A stretch of 61,160 nt of DNA, from contig CBDUZZ010000023.1 of assembly GCA_965371855.1 (NCBI GenBank), positions 1 through 61,160 on the forward strand, written 5' to 3'. The first letter of the stretch is position 1, and every line of letters starts with the position of its first letter. The notes under the pieces were generated by a model. The model was not told the origin of the DNA. It searched no databases and was given only the letters and a program-made list of their open reading frames with translations. Below, in pieces: positions 7,767 to 16,194 of this stretch. A program made the position numbers and the translations under genes. The stretch comes from JAADEM01 sp965371855. Lineage in GTDB: Bacteria > Bacteroidota > Bacteroidia > Bacteroidales > Marinilabiliaceae.

Positions 7767-8204
7767 ATGGAGAGTCGAAAAATTTACAATAGGATTACAT
7801 TACTTCGTAATGAGAAGTCATTAACAAGAAAAGAGCTTGCTGAAAAAATTGGAGTTAATTTTCAAACCATTGGTTATTTGGAACGGGAAGAGTACAATCC
7901 GAGTTTAGATTTAGCGTTTCGTATTTCTGAGATATTTGAACTTCCAATTGATCTGATTTTTTTTATTAAACCATTGCCACAGTATTTTAAGGTGAGTTTT
8001 CCGGCATCAACAACATGGTTGTACCCACAGTTATACGAAGCAAGTGTGAACTTGATTTCTGAAAAACGACAGAACTTACTTGATGCATCTACAGTCCTAA
8101 AGCAAAAACCAGATGTATCTGTTCTGTGTCAGGATTCAATATTACTGAAGAAGATAGTTGGATGGCATATTGTTTATTTAGGCTTATCTCTTTTGATGCT
8201 GTGA
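7767..8204 (+). CDS. XRE-family HTH regulator with a foreign, fused C-terminal tail
   Basis: The first 68 or so residues from the ATG at 7767 are a compact Cro/CI-type regulator: RITLLRNEKSLTRKELAEKI, then GVNFQTIGYLEREEYNPSL, then FELPIDLIFFIKPL. Small regulators of this kind normally stop about there, at 65-72 residues. Here the frame continues for about 77 more residues. The DNA from 7971 to 8079 is a rearranged copy of the antisense strand of the MltF-like gene at 9360-9655. From 8080 the frame runs into the antisense strand of the porin-like gene and stops at 8204. The tail is therefore not an evolved domain. An upstream in-frame ATG at 7743 is less likely as the start. Whether the fused protein is stable or active is unknown. 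Confidence 0.75.
   Translation: MESRKIYNRITLLRNEKSLTRKELAEKIGVNFQTIGYLEREEYNPSLDLAFRISEIFELPIDLIFFIKPLPQYFKVSFPASTTWLYPQLYEASVNLISEKRQNLLDASTVLKQKPDVSVLCQDSILLKKIVGWHIVYLGLSLLML
7971..8079. repeat. Rearranged duplicate of part of the MltF-like gene
   Basis: Positions 7971-8056 match 9360-9446 with about 7 mismatches, and 8053-8079 match 9630-9655 with one. The two source segments are 187 bases apart in the intact gene, and each carries the heptamer CTTGATT at the junction. The copy therefore looks like a duplicate that lost 187 bases by recombination between these short direct repeats. It forms the C-terminal coding part of the XRE gene. Confidence 0.85.
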
Positions 8205-8796
8205 TTCCAAGATTAACGATATTAAATTTTCCGGTTACAGAGTATAGTTCATTCCCTGCTCCGGCAAACAGGTTTACATATTTAAATCCATATCCGACTT
8301 CAATATATATCGCACTTTTCATATTGTAAGCACCATAGTTAGCTTGTAGGTATAAATCACCAATCTCTTGCATTGCGGATGTTTCAAAAAAGTGGTTGTT
8401 GCTGTAATTAAAGTAATTGCCTGTTCTTACCGGTGAAATAGTACTATCGTTTCTTAATTTAAGCTGTTCCCCCGGGAAGTAATAATCTGTTATGCTTAGC
8501 GAAAGACCGAAATCAAAACTGTATGATAAATACAAGTCTGCTTCAATTCCGGAAGGAGTAGATATGAAAGCATATGAACCCCATGCTCCAATGGAAAATC
8601 TGCCTAATGTAAATTCAAGTGATGGTTGAATGGCAGGTGAGCTTCCAAAGTCCAGCCCACGAAAAATATAACGATTTACAAAATCTGCACCAAAACTGAA
8701 TGGTGATTCATCATCATCATCTTGTGCTGATGAAACAGTGAATATAAAGCTAAGCATACTTAATGTAATCAATAATAACTTCTTTTTTGTTTTCAT
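8089..8796 (-). CDS. TorF/Gcw_chp-like outer membrane beta-barrel protein
   Basis: A 235-residue protein from the ATG at 8796, chosen because a typical Sec signal starts there (MKTKKKLLLITLSMLSF, ending VSSAQ). The frame is open for a further 30 codons upstream but that stretch lacks signal-peptide character. After a short acidic linker (DDDDES) comes FGADFVNRYIFRGLDFG and SPAIQPSLEF, the pattern of the TIGR02001/Gcw_chp family of putative porins, followed by alternating amphipathic strands and a C-terminal aromatic-poor strand ending FALGL. It probably sits in the outer membrane; the substrate is unknown. Its 3' end overlaps the antisense tail of the chimeric XRE gene by 116 bases. Confidence 0.7.
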   Translation of the reverse strand: MKTKKKLLLITLSMLSFIFTVSSAQDDDDESPFSFGADFVNRYIFRGLDFGSSPAIQPSLEFTLGRFSIGAWGSYAFISTPSGIEADLYLSYSFDFGLSLSITDYYFPGEQLKLRNDSTISPVRTGNYFNYSNNHFFETSAMQEIGDLYLQANYGAYNMKSAIYIEVGYGFKYVNLFAGAGNELYSVTGKFNIVNLGITASKEISLNKQYAIQLSSSVILNPDTEQIHLVFALGL

Positions 8797-8886
8797 AATT
8801 AAATGTATTGGTTGTTGAATAATTATCTCACTACAAAAGTAAATAAAAATTACACATAACAACTCAAAACAGGGGGTGCTATTCAA

Positions 8887-9190
8887 AAATAAGCAAAATA
8901 TAGCCTTTTAATAGCTAATTTATGGGGGGGGGGTGAAGAGAAACAATAAGATTTTCGTGTTGTTGAAATTGCCACAATGCCAAAGTATATTCAACAATTT
9001 GTTTTATATATTACGAAATAATTAGAGTTATGAAATCAATCTCGTCCTAAACGATTGAAAAAAGTTAAAAAGTTCTTCTTTCAGAAAAATTGTTTCAGTA
9101 AAAGAAACCGATAAGTATCAAAAGGTTTATAATAGTTGGGCACATTTATCAACTGTTTTTTCGTTTAGGACAGGATTGGTCCCACTCTTC
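8887..9190. other. Intergenic region with poly-G tract and an inverted-repeat element
   Basis: No gene is seen. The stretch contains a run of 10 guanines at 8924-8933 and a pair of inverted copies of GTCCTAAACGA at 9044-9054 and 9161-9171. Confidence 0.6.
9035..9180. repeat. Possible small MITE-like inverted-repeat element
   Basis: An 11-bp perfect inverted repeat (GTCCTAAACGA, 9044-9054, and its complement at 9161-9171) is embedded in about 20 bp of imperfect inverted similarity at each end. The AT-rich interior has no reading frame. No clear target-site duplication was found. It lies right after the stop of the MltF-like gene and could also be a long-range terminator structure. Confidence 0.35.
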
Positions 9191-10636
9191 TTATTCCGGA
9201 ATCACATCTTTATAAAGTTTGTATCGTTCAAATATCTCCCTTACATATTTGTATGGTTCCTCACCTCTCACATAACCGTACTTTACAACCTTGTCGTTAT
9301 AATACTTTGGTTTTGAGAGTTTTTTTATGAAATTCTCAACGTTATCATCCCATACATCACCATTATCACTGTATTTTAAGGTGAGTTTTCTGGCATCAAC
9401 AACATGGTTGTATCCACAGTTATACGACGCAAGTGCGAACTTGATTCGTTGCAGGGTATCAGGTATATTCGGCCATCGGTTATATAAAAGTTCCAGATAT
9501 TTTGTGCCACCCTGAATATTTTGATCGGGATCCTTAGCATCTTTTATTCCCATAGCCTTAGCGGTTGAGGGCATAAGCTGCATTAGTCCACAAGCACCTG
9601 TCCATGATTTGGAGTTGATGCTGAACCTTGATTCCTGAAAAACGACAGAACTTACCAGACGCCAATCCCACCCAAATTGTTTCGAATACTTTTTTATAAT
9701 TTTATCATAAGGACTTATGTGCCCCGTTTTTTTACTGAAATATTGACTTTTATTTATTGACTTGAATGACCGGGCATTTTTGAAATACTTATTGTAAATG
9801 ACATAATAGTCATCAGTTTTTTTCATTTTGTCAATCCAGTTATTTACTTCTGAGAGTAATTCAGGGGAAGTTTTTCTGATAGTCCAGGCCAATCGTTGAG
9901 AAAGACTCACGGGAACACTAATATCGATGTTTTGATAATAGTTACTTAATATTGAGGCAATATTATAGTCGGCGATAGTATATCTGATCTTACCTTTTGA
10001 AACATTTTCAATTATCTCTTCTGTATCCATCTTGCCTGGAAGGGTTTTAATAAAAATTGTATCACCAATCTCATCCATTAAATTTAACAACCGGTCATAA
10101 TAGGATGAGTTTTTTCTTACCCATACAGTATCACCGATGAGATCTAAGGCATCACTTTTGAGTGACCGTTCTATTTCGTGCAGCTTCATCTTTCGCCAGT
10201 TATAGGGTTTTTTCTGAACCAGCACCTGGTGTGTTTTAGAGTGGAATTTGGTAAAGTTTACAAGCTTTCTCCTGCTCTCAGTAATAGTAAGTGCATAAGC
10301 GATTATGTCACCATCGCCACGTAACAACATATTTATTAGCTCATCCACATCATGGGCAATAACTATTTCAAGTTTCAGATTTAAATGTTTGGCAAGCCTT
10401 GTTAACAGTTCGTAATCAAATCCCATAGGCTTTCCCCGGTAAATATAATAGCTTGTTGAGCTGTAAAGCGTTATGGCTTTTAACACGCCGTCTTTCTTGA
10501 TTTGAGTAAGATCCTTTTCAACAGGAATTACCTTAAGTGTATCATGTTTTGGGTCATTATCTGAAGGGCTTTTTTTTATTGTTGATTGGCAACTGAGAAT
10601 AATCAGAGGAATAATGAAGAACAGAATTCTTTTCAT
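9191..10636 (-). CDS. MltF-like membrane-bound lytic murein transglycosylase, lipoprotein
   Basis: A 481-residue enzyme that would cleave the MurNAc-GlcNAc bond of peptidoglycan and release 1,6-anhydro-muropeptides. A lipoprotein signal ends LSC with Cys16. Residues about 40-270 form a solute-binding (SBP_bac_3-type) domain (YRGKPMGFDYELLTRLAKHL), as in MltF. From about 315 the SLT domain follows, with the catalytic glutamate in VVFQESRF, then GACGLMQLMPSTAKAMG and ASYNCGYNHV. The order and length fit MltF. It is the last gene after the amino-sugar kinase and MurQ, 17 bases after MurQ, so the unit links wall turnover with MurNAc recovery. Part of this gene is duplicated in antisense at 7971-8079. 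Confidence 0.9.
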   Translation of the reverse strand: MKRILFFIIPLIILSCQSTIKKSPSDNDPKHDTLKVIPVEKDLTQIKKDGVLKAITLYSSTSYYIYRGKPMGFDYELLTRLAKHLNLKLEIVIAHDVDELINMLLRGDGDIIAYALTITESRRKLVNFTKFHSKTHQVLVQKKPYNWRKMKLHEIERSLKSDALDLIGDTVWVRKNSSYYDRLLNLMDEIGDTIFIKTLPGKMDTEEIIENVSKGKIRYTIADYNIASILSNYYQNIDISVPVSLSQRLAWTIRKTSPELLSEVNNWIDKMKKTDDYYVIYNKYFKNARSFKSINKSQYFSKKTGHISPYDKIIKKYSKQFGWDWRLVSSVVFQESRFSINSKSWTGACGLMQLMPSTAKAMGIKDAKDPDQNIQGGTKYLELLYNRWPNIPDTLQRIKFALASYNCGYNHVVDARKLTLKYSDNGDVWDDNVENFIKKLSKPKYYNDKVVKYGYVRGEEPYKYVREIFERYKLYKDVIPE

Positions 10637-10653
10637 AATTGGTGTTTTTAAAT

Positions 10654-11457
10654 TTATTGATTTGAAGCTTCAATTGCTCGCCTTACGGAACCATGTGTAA
10701 GCAACAACTTTTTTGCTTTAGCATATTCAATATTCAGCTCCTGCATTATCATCAGAGTTCCTCTTTCTACCAGTTTGTCGTTTGTAAGTTCCATGTCTAC
10801 CATTTTATTTCCTTTTATTTTCCCAAGTTTAATCATGGTAGCTGTTGTTATCATATTAAGCACGAACTTTTGCGCTGTTCCGGATTTCATACGTGTACTA
10901 CCTGTTACAAATTCCGGTCCAACAACAACTTCAATCGGGAACTCAACTGTTTCAGACAGTTTTGACCCTGTATTACAGGTTATGCATCCTGTTATTAATC
11001 CCATCTTCCGGGCTCTTTTTACAGCTCCAATTACGTAAGGAGTACCACCTGAGGCAGCAATGCCAACAACAACATCTTTTTTGGTTATATCAAAAGCCTG
11101 AAGATCTCTCCATCCTTGTTCATGATCATCTTCTGCATTTTCCACAGCTTTGCGTATAGCTTCGTCACCGCCGGCAATGAGTCCGATTACTAACCCTTGA
11201 GGTACACCGAAGGTAGGAGGACATTCTGATGCATCCAATATTCCTAGTCGACCACTTGTCCCTGCTCCAATATAGAACAAACGACCTCCTAATTTCATCT
11301 TTTCCACGATTTTTTTTACCAAGGTTTCTATTCGAGGAATCGTTTTAGCTACAGTCAATGGGACAGTTTGATCCTCTTTATTTATATTTATAAGAATATC
11401 TGAAACAGACATTTTTTCAAGATCGTCGTAATATGAAGATGCTTCTGTTGTGTTCAA
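10654..11457 (-). CDS. murQ: N-acetylmuramic acid 6-phosphate etherase
   Basis: A 267-residue SIS-domain enzyme that removes the lactyl ether from MurNAc-6-phosphate to give GlcNAc-6-phosphate and D-lactate in the cytoplasm. The MurQ signature is clear: GGRLFYIGAGTSGRLGILDA followed by SECPPTFG, then AGGDEAIRKAVENAEDD, GIAASGGTPYVIGA and GSTRMKSGTAQK. The start is a TTG one base after the kinase stop; the residues after it (NTTEASSYYDDLEKMSV) match the usual N-terminus of the family, so TTG is preferred over a later ATG. It lies between an amino-sugar kinase and the MltF-like gene. Confidence 0.93.
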   Translation of the reverse strand: MNTTEASSYYDDLEKMSVSDILININKEDQTVPLTVAKTIPRIETLVKKIVEKMKLGGRLFYIGAGTSGRLGILDASECPPTFGVPQGLVIGLIAGGDEAIRKAVENAEDDHEQGWRDLQAFDITKKDVVVGIAASGGTPYVIGAVKRARKMGLITGCITCNTGSKLSETVEFPIEVVVGPEFVTGSTRMKSGTAQKFVLNMITTATMIKLGKIKGNKMVDMELTNDKLVERGTLMIMQELNIEYAKAKKLLLTHGSVRRAIEASNQ

Positions 11458-11458
11458 T

Positions 11459-12307
11459 TTATTTAGTTTTTTCTGTATGGTATTTTATTAATCCTTCTAT
11501 CGGGCTTTTTAAAATATTTCCTGTTTTAAAACCATAATGTCCGGCAACCTCTTCCAGTATTTTTATGTTGTGATAAGCCACAGATCCTACAAAATGACAT
11601 TTGATTTTGTTCTGTTGCTTATATCTGAGAATGTAATTTTCAGCAAAAATAGCAAAACTATCAAAGATAAGTTGGTAGAAATAAGTTTGATCAGTATGAT
11701 TGCTGATAAACCGGGCATATTTAGCAAGATAACTGCCGGGCATCGGTTTGTGATTAACATTCTCCAGTATTGTCTCCTTGTCAATTTTAAACGAGGATTT
11801 GATTATATCAATACAATCTTCTGGCATGTCTCCTCTTAAAAAGTCTGTAATCATTCTTTTACCTATCCAGGCTCCACTCCCCTCGTCACCAAGAATAAAA
11901 CCGAGGGAAGGGATCTGTTCAGTAATTTTTTCCCCATCATACCTGCATGAGCCGGAGCCGGTACCAAGAATGCATATAATGCCCGGCTTGTATCCACACA
12001 ATGCTCTGGCTGACCCTAATAGGTCTGAATCAATGAAAATATCGGCTCTCTTAAAAAAAGAAGATAAGACATTGTATACTAGTTTTTGTTGTTTTAGAGT
12101 TGAACAGCCGGCACCGTAAAAAAATATTCTGGAGATAGTTACGTTTTTTAATGCAGGAATCAGAGCATCAGCTATCTCAGAAGCTATTTCGGCAGGCTCC
12201 TGATAATATGGATTGATACCTTTGGTTTTAATCAGGGCATCAGCCTGTTTTCCGTTAACAAGTTGCCATTCTGTTTTTGTTGATCCGCTGTCGGCTATTA
12301 ATATCAT
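11459..12307 (-). CDS. BadF/BadG-type N-acetylhexosamine kinase (MurK-like)
   Basis: A 282-residue ASKHA-fold kinase. The phosphate-1 motif is at the N-terminus (ADSGSTKTEWQLV), and the later motifs are ILGTGSGSCRYDG and LGFILGDEGSGAWIGKRM. Relatives phosphorylate GlcNAc or MurNAc with ATP. Its position directly before murQ makes MurNAc or both amino sugars the likely substrate: it would produce MurNAc-6-phosphate for MurQ. The family cannot be split into GlcNAc and MurNAc specificity from sequence alone. It is the first gene of the three-gene recycling unit. Confidence 0.82.
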   Translation of the reverse strand: MILIADSGSTKTEWQLVNGKQADALIKTKGINPYYQEPAEIASEIADALIPALKNVTISRIFFYGAGCSTLKQQKLVYNVLSSFFKRADIFIDSDLLGSARALCGYKPGIICILGTGSGSCRYDGEKITEQIPSLGFILGDEGSGAWIGKRMITDFLRGDMPEDCIDIIKSSFKIDKETILENVNHKPMPGSYLAKYARFISNHTDQTYFYQLIFDSFAIFAENYILRYKQQNKIKCHFVGSVAYHNIKILEEVAGHYGFKTGNILKSPIEGLIKYHTEKTK

Positions 12308-12414
12308 AATGCTCTTCTGGTTACATTGAATAACAATTTGTATCAGTTAAGGTTTTAACATTTTAGGCCGAATTACGAATGCTGTAACAAAAGGCTGAAG
12401 ACGAGAATAAGCAG

Positions 12415-12924
12415 CTAATTTGACATTCCCCAGGGATAACCCTTCCGTACAACACAATATGAACCATCAGGATATGTTGAAAGATCAACATTGAATATAA
12501 TCTTTTCATGACTGGCGGCATAAGGCTCTATAAATTTTAGCACATACTTTTTGTTTAGTACTCCTGAAAGTTCGATGTCCAAATCATAGAGGCAATTGCA
12601 ATCACATAGAGCCGATTTTTCATATTCTCGTATCTCTATTGTATCTGAATACAGGAAAACTGTACAATAAAGGCTCTCAGGACAACAGTTAAAACCGGTA
12701 TTTATGTGGATTAGTTTGAGCTTGCCGGATGAAGAATGGTAGCTGTATTTCACACACGAAAGGGTGTCAGGGGTGGCTGTAGCTACTTCAGACTTAAGGT
12801 TTTTACATCCGGTGTCATTAACTACTTTGCCAGATATTTCATGTTGTTTGTAAACCTCAGATTCACATGACGACAAAGCATAAATTAGGAATAAGAAAAA
12901 AATATATCTAAACAGCACTTTCAT
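12415..12924 (-). CDS. Cysteine-rich putative lipoprotein of unknown function
   Basis: A 169-residue protein with a lipoprotein signal ending in ALSSC (Cys20). The mature part is beta-rich and has several cysteines, including NCCPE near residue 98 and LCDCNCLYDLDIEL near 126. The pattern CxCxCxYD with following strands recurs in small Bacteroidota lipoproteins but I know of no function. It is probably periplasmic or outer-membrane anchored. It lies alone, 45 bases downstream of a truncated gene on the same strand. Confidence 0.6.
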   Translation of the reverse strand: MKVLFRYIFFLFLIYALSSCESEVYKQHEISGKVVNDTGCKNLKSEVATATPDTLSCVKYSYHSSSGKLKLIHINTGFNCCPESLYCTVFLYSDTIEIREYEKSALCDCNCLYDLDIELSGVLNKKYVLKFIEPYAASHEKIIFNVDLSTYPDGSYCVVRKGYPWGMSN

Positions 12925-12969
12925 AAATGCAATATAATTGAAATATAAACCTTTGTCAATAACTGAGGC

Positions 12970-13236
12970 CTATTTAATTCCTATTAATTTTTCAGATGTA
13001 AGACGAAGCAAGTAAGGAGTTTCAATCGTGTCATTGTTTGCAGTTATTCCAAATATTCTAATATCTGACAGGTTGCCTGAAACTTTTCCAAAAATTTCGT
13101 CAGTCAAAATCACCTTGTGCCATTGGTCGGAAACCCCTATTAATTCACGCTTATAATTATACTGCTCAATCTGCCCATAGGAATATGAACATACTAATAA
13201 AAGCAACAGCGTAGAGGGTTTAATTATCAATTTCAT
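12970..13236 (-). pseudogene. Truncated DUF3999 protein (N-terminal remnant)
   Basis: The frame encodes 88 residues: a signal peptide (LLLLLVCSYSYGQ) and the start of a DUF3999-type exported protein (YNYKRELIGVSDQWHKVIL, DIRIFG). Full-length relatives are several hundred residues long and usually sit directly after a DUF2339 gene, as here. It stops at 12970 and nothing resembling the rest of the family follows before the next gene. The start overlaps the DUF2339 stop by 17 bases, so translational coupling is preserved for what is now a stub. Confidence 0.65.
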
Positions 13237-15598
13237 CAGATATGATATGCTTGTATTTATTGTATAAAAATGAAATTATTAAAAGGAGTATTCCTAATGA
13301 TACGAATATAATCGTTTTTGCAATAGTGTCAAGGTTCGAAATGTCGTAGAAGAAAAGTTTTACCAGTGTAACACCAAACAGCGCAATTGCTCCAATCCGC
13401 AAATGCTTTTTTCTTTTCCAAATACCCAAGACAATTAAAAACAAGGAATAAATACCCCACAGTATACTTAATCCAAGTTTGTAAGATTGATTTGAATTGG
13501 CAATATCCATCCAATTGATTATTTCACAGCTCGCAATCCATAAGACAGAAGCGTACAACAGAAAATCAAATGGCATTTTAAAATCCCGTGTCATAAATTC
13601 CTGTCGAATGTATTTATAGCACATAACAAGCGTTAAAGTAACGAATGCGAATGAAACATATCTGATTCCGATATTAAAGATCCCTCTTTGATAATATTCA
13701 GACATGGTCTGTTCTAAGTAGCTTTCGCGTAGTTCGCTAAGTGCGTAAAGTCCCTGAATTATAAAGATGACAATAGTCAAAGTATTCAGACCAAGATTAA
13801 TCAAACCCAACTGCTGATTTCGTAATTTTTTGAAATTTAAAAAGGAAAGGATAGAAACAAACAGCAGCGAATAATTGATAATCCATATTGTTTTGAACCT
13901 CCTCAAATCATAATTCCTGAAATTATCGAGATGTTGTTGCCCTTCATTATTAATTGTCAAAGCAGAATCTGTGTACAGTTGATTCCAATAAGTTGCTATT
14001 TCCATTCGGAACGCATAATAAAGTGCGAGAAACAAAATAGCAGGAATTGAATATGAAATAATTTTTGATAATCCTTTTTGGGAGACCAATGCGGAAGGGT
14101 AATTCTTGTTACGATTCACAAAGTTAATAAACCCGAAAGCTGCTATGAACAACAATGAGGTGAGAAAATTGATATTTATTAGCGGTATTAATCGTGTTTC
14201 CGGTTTTTCAGGATAATAATTGTCGTAAGCTGTTGACCAATCATGGGCAATACTTAAAAAAGCCAAAGCCATTAGGGGATATGATAGCTGCTCATAGAAC
14301 GGAATATTTTTCGTTCTCCCAATCCAAAACAGTAATACGGCCTCTCCTGCCCATAAAAGCGTAACCCAATTTCCGTTTAACTGAACGGGAATCGCAATGG
14401 TAATAAAAACCAAAACCAATCCGGAAACAAGATAAAGCAGGTTTTTATCCGCAAGTTTTTGCCTGTAAATTACTACACATACAATGAAATGAACGATTGC
14501 ATTAGAAAGTGTAAACAGTCCTAAAAGTTGGTTGCCTGTTTGATGACCGCTTAAAATGGTATAACCGACACCATAAAAGATAAACGAATTTGCCAATAGC
14601 AGCAATACATCGGCAATTTCAAACTTCTCTTTTTGGAGCAATTTGAAGACAAGAAACATCAAGTAAAATGTAATAAAGAATATGGAAAGAAAGATCAAAG
14701 CCAATGCAAAATGCTCGCTAGTAGTTTGATATTCCGATGCTCTCCATATTAAATACATTAGCCAGGTAAGCCCGAAGGAAGAGTAATAAAGTGGTTTCCA
14801 GTATTTCCTGAATGCAATGACAAGGATTCCAACATTAATAATTGCCATATAACTGAAAAGTATAGCAGTCTTTCCAGTATCCTCGCTTAAAAGAAATGGA
14901 ACAGCATACGCACCTACTAATCCAATGTGTGCTATTACTTGTCTGTTGTAGTTCATAGCTGCTACAACCGTAAAAGCAGTAAAAACTACCATTAGCAAAA
15001 ATGCCATTGTCTGCGGAATTAAGTCATAGAAACTATATGCAGAATAAGTAATGAAATACATGATTGCAATAGCACCACTTACAAGAACTGCACTATAGCT
15101 TTCGTACTTTTTCTTCAATTTCATTCCAAAGCCTAAAAGTCCTATTCCTGTGAGATAGCCCAGGATTATTCGAGTGAGAGGACTAATTAAGTCATGCTCA
15201 ATAGAATATTTTGCTCCTATGGCTACGCCAATTACGGTAATTGCAATTCCTATTTTGTTGATTAGGTTTTCCCCGATAAACTTCTCAAGGTCTAATTTGA
15301 TTTTTGGGGATATCTTTACTTTTGAAGTGAAATACTTTGATGGTTCTTTTGCCTTCTGTTGTTGATGTTTCTTGTAAGCGGCATTTAATTTCTCCTTTTT
15401 GATTTCAAAGTCCGTATCAGTTACAGGTCTTTCCTCTTTTATTACTTTTTTTTCTGTTGTCAGGTTTGTCCCGGATGTTTTAAGCGTGTTAATTTCAACT
15501 CGTAAGTTGTTTATTTCCTTTGAAAAATCATCCTGTCTTTTTATAAGAGTTTCCAGTTTGTCGAGTAACTGATCTGTTTTATCCTGATTATCTGCCAT
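13220..15598 (-). CDS. DUF2339 family polytopic membrane protein
   Basis: A 792-residue membrane protein. Residues 1-60 are charged and helical, with a likely coiled coil (LLDKLETLIKRQDDFSKEI), and about 90 cytoplasmic residues precede the first membrane span. The rest holds roughly twenty or more hydrophobic segments with motifs of the DUF2339 family (FIGENLINKIGIAITVIG, GLLGFGMKLKKKYES, WAGEAVLLFWIGRTKN). The biochemical role is unknown. In Bacteroidota the gene is normally paired with a DUF3999 gene; the partner here is truncated, so the system may be non-functional. Confidence 0.85.
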   Translation of the reverse strand: MADNQDKTDQLLDKLETLIKRQDDFSKEINNLRVEINTLKTSGTNLTTEKKVIKEERPVTDTDFEIKKEKLNAAYKKHQQQKAKEPSKYFTSKVKISPKIKLDLEKFIGENLINKIGIAITVIGVAIGAKYSIEHDLISPLTRIILGYLTGIGLLGFGMKLKKKYESYSAVLVSGAIAIMYFITYSAYSFYDLIPQTMAFLLMVVFTAFTVVAAMNYNRQVIAHIGLVGAYAVPFLLSEDTGKTAILFSYMAIINVGILVIAFRKYWKPLYYSSFGLTWLMYLIWRASEYQTTSEHFALALIFLSIFFITFYLMFLVFKLLQKEKFEIADVLLLLANSFIFYGVGYTILSGHQTGNQLLGLFTLSNAIVHFIVCVVIYRQKLADKNLLYLVSGLVLVFITIAIPVQLNGNWVTLLWAGEAVLLFWIGRTKNIPFYEQLSYPLMALAFLSIAHDWSTAYDNYYPEKPETRLIPLININFLTSLLFIAAFGFINFVNRNKNYPSALVSQKGLSKIISYSIPAILFLALYYAFRMEIATYWNQLYTDSALTINNEGQQHLDNFRNYDLRRFKTIWIINYSLLFVSILSFLNFKKLRNQQLGLINLGLNTLTIVIFIIQGLYALSELRESYLEQTMSEYYQRGIFNIGIRYVSFAFVTLTLVMCYKYIRQEFMTRDFKMPFDFLLYASVLWIASCEIINWMDIANSNQSYKLGLSILWGIYSLFLIVLGIWKRKKHLRIGAIALFGVTLVKLFFYDISNLDTIAKTIIFVSLGILLLIISFLYNKYKHIISDEIDN

Positions 15599-15607
15599 AG
15601 TTTCAAT

Positions 15608-15888
15608 GTGTGAGTAGAGTAAAGCTTGATAGCCTATGCTGCATAATGCCGATCGACTGAAAGTTACGTAAATTTATTTACGTTTACTTGAAGCGATTCG
15701 GTATAATAATCATAAAGATAATAATTACAAATAAACTATCAGCACTCCCTTCATCAAACCGTACATTAAAAAGCACTCTTGCCTGTTTGACACGGATTGC
15801 AAATCCTCGCCAGCATGGGTTCAGATTGGTTCCCGATTATCGGGACAAGCTATCCCGACACCATCAGAACGCAAATTGTTAGGGCCCA
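15608..15888. repeat. Dispersed repeat, copy R1
   Basis: The block contains a 53-bp segment at 15712-15764 that recurs with two mismatches at 16231-16283 and in weaker form at 24636-24688. A second module carries the self-complementary CCCGATTATCGGG and ends AAATTGTTAGGG; related modules end the copies near 16380, 23762 and 24740. Read on the minus strand, the order GTACGGTTTGATGAAGG then CTTTACTCTACTC recalls the 3' end of bacterial group II introns, but no intact domain V or reverse transcriptase is present. R1 and R2 flank the small ORF at 15897-16193 as direct repeats. Confidence 0.6.
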
Positions 15889-15896
15889 TTAACACT

Positions 15897-16193
15897 TTAA
15901 TATGGCCAAAATATATACAAAGAAAAGATAAATAATATTAGTAATACAAGTAAAGTTGATGATTTCAATTTTGTCTTTTTTAATATCCAATTTCGGATTT
16001 TTTGAAGCCTTAAACGTTTAATAATTGATTCCCCAATAATTATATTTGAGATCCAATGAAAATTATATGTACTATCTATAATAATTTCTTCTGCTTTTTC
16101 AACTCCAAATAAATCAACAAGTTCATTATATGTAGATTCTGGTATTTTTTCTCTATCAATCATTAAATGATTCGTTTTTGGGAATTTGTGCAT
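15897..16193 (-). CDS. Small hypothetical protein with C-terminal membrane anchor
   Basis: A 98-residue frame of unknown function. The first 60 residues are soluble and acidic to neutral (STYNELVDLFGVEKAEEIII), then a basic stretch (KRLRLQKIRNW, KKTKLK) leads into one strong membrane segment (STLLVLLILFIFSLYIFWPY) at the very C-terminus, like a tail-anchored protein. An alternative start is Met11. The gene is alone and bracketed by direct copies of a dispersed repeat, so it may have arrived as a cassette. I do not recognise the family. Confidence 0.5.
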   Translation of the reverse strand: MHKFPKTNHLMIDREKIPESTYNELVDLFGVEKAEEIIIDSTYNFHWISNIIIGESIIKRLRLQKIRNWILKKTKLKSSTLLVLLILFIFSLYIFWPY

Positions 16194-16194
16194 A

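Noticed and set aside
11537..12119. Plus-strand frames of 100 and 113 residues
   Set aside because: They lie antisense to the amino-sugar kinase gene and show no recognisable domain.
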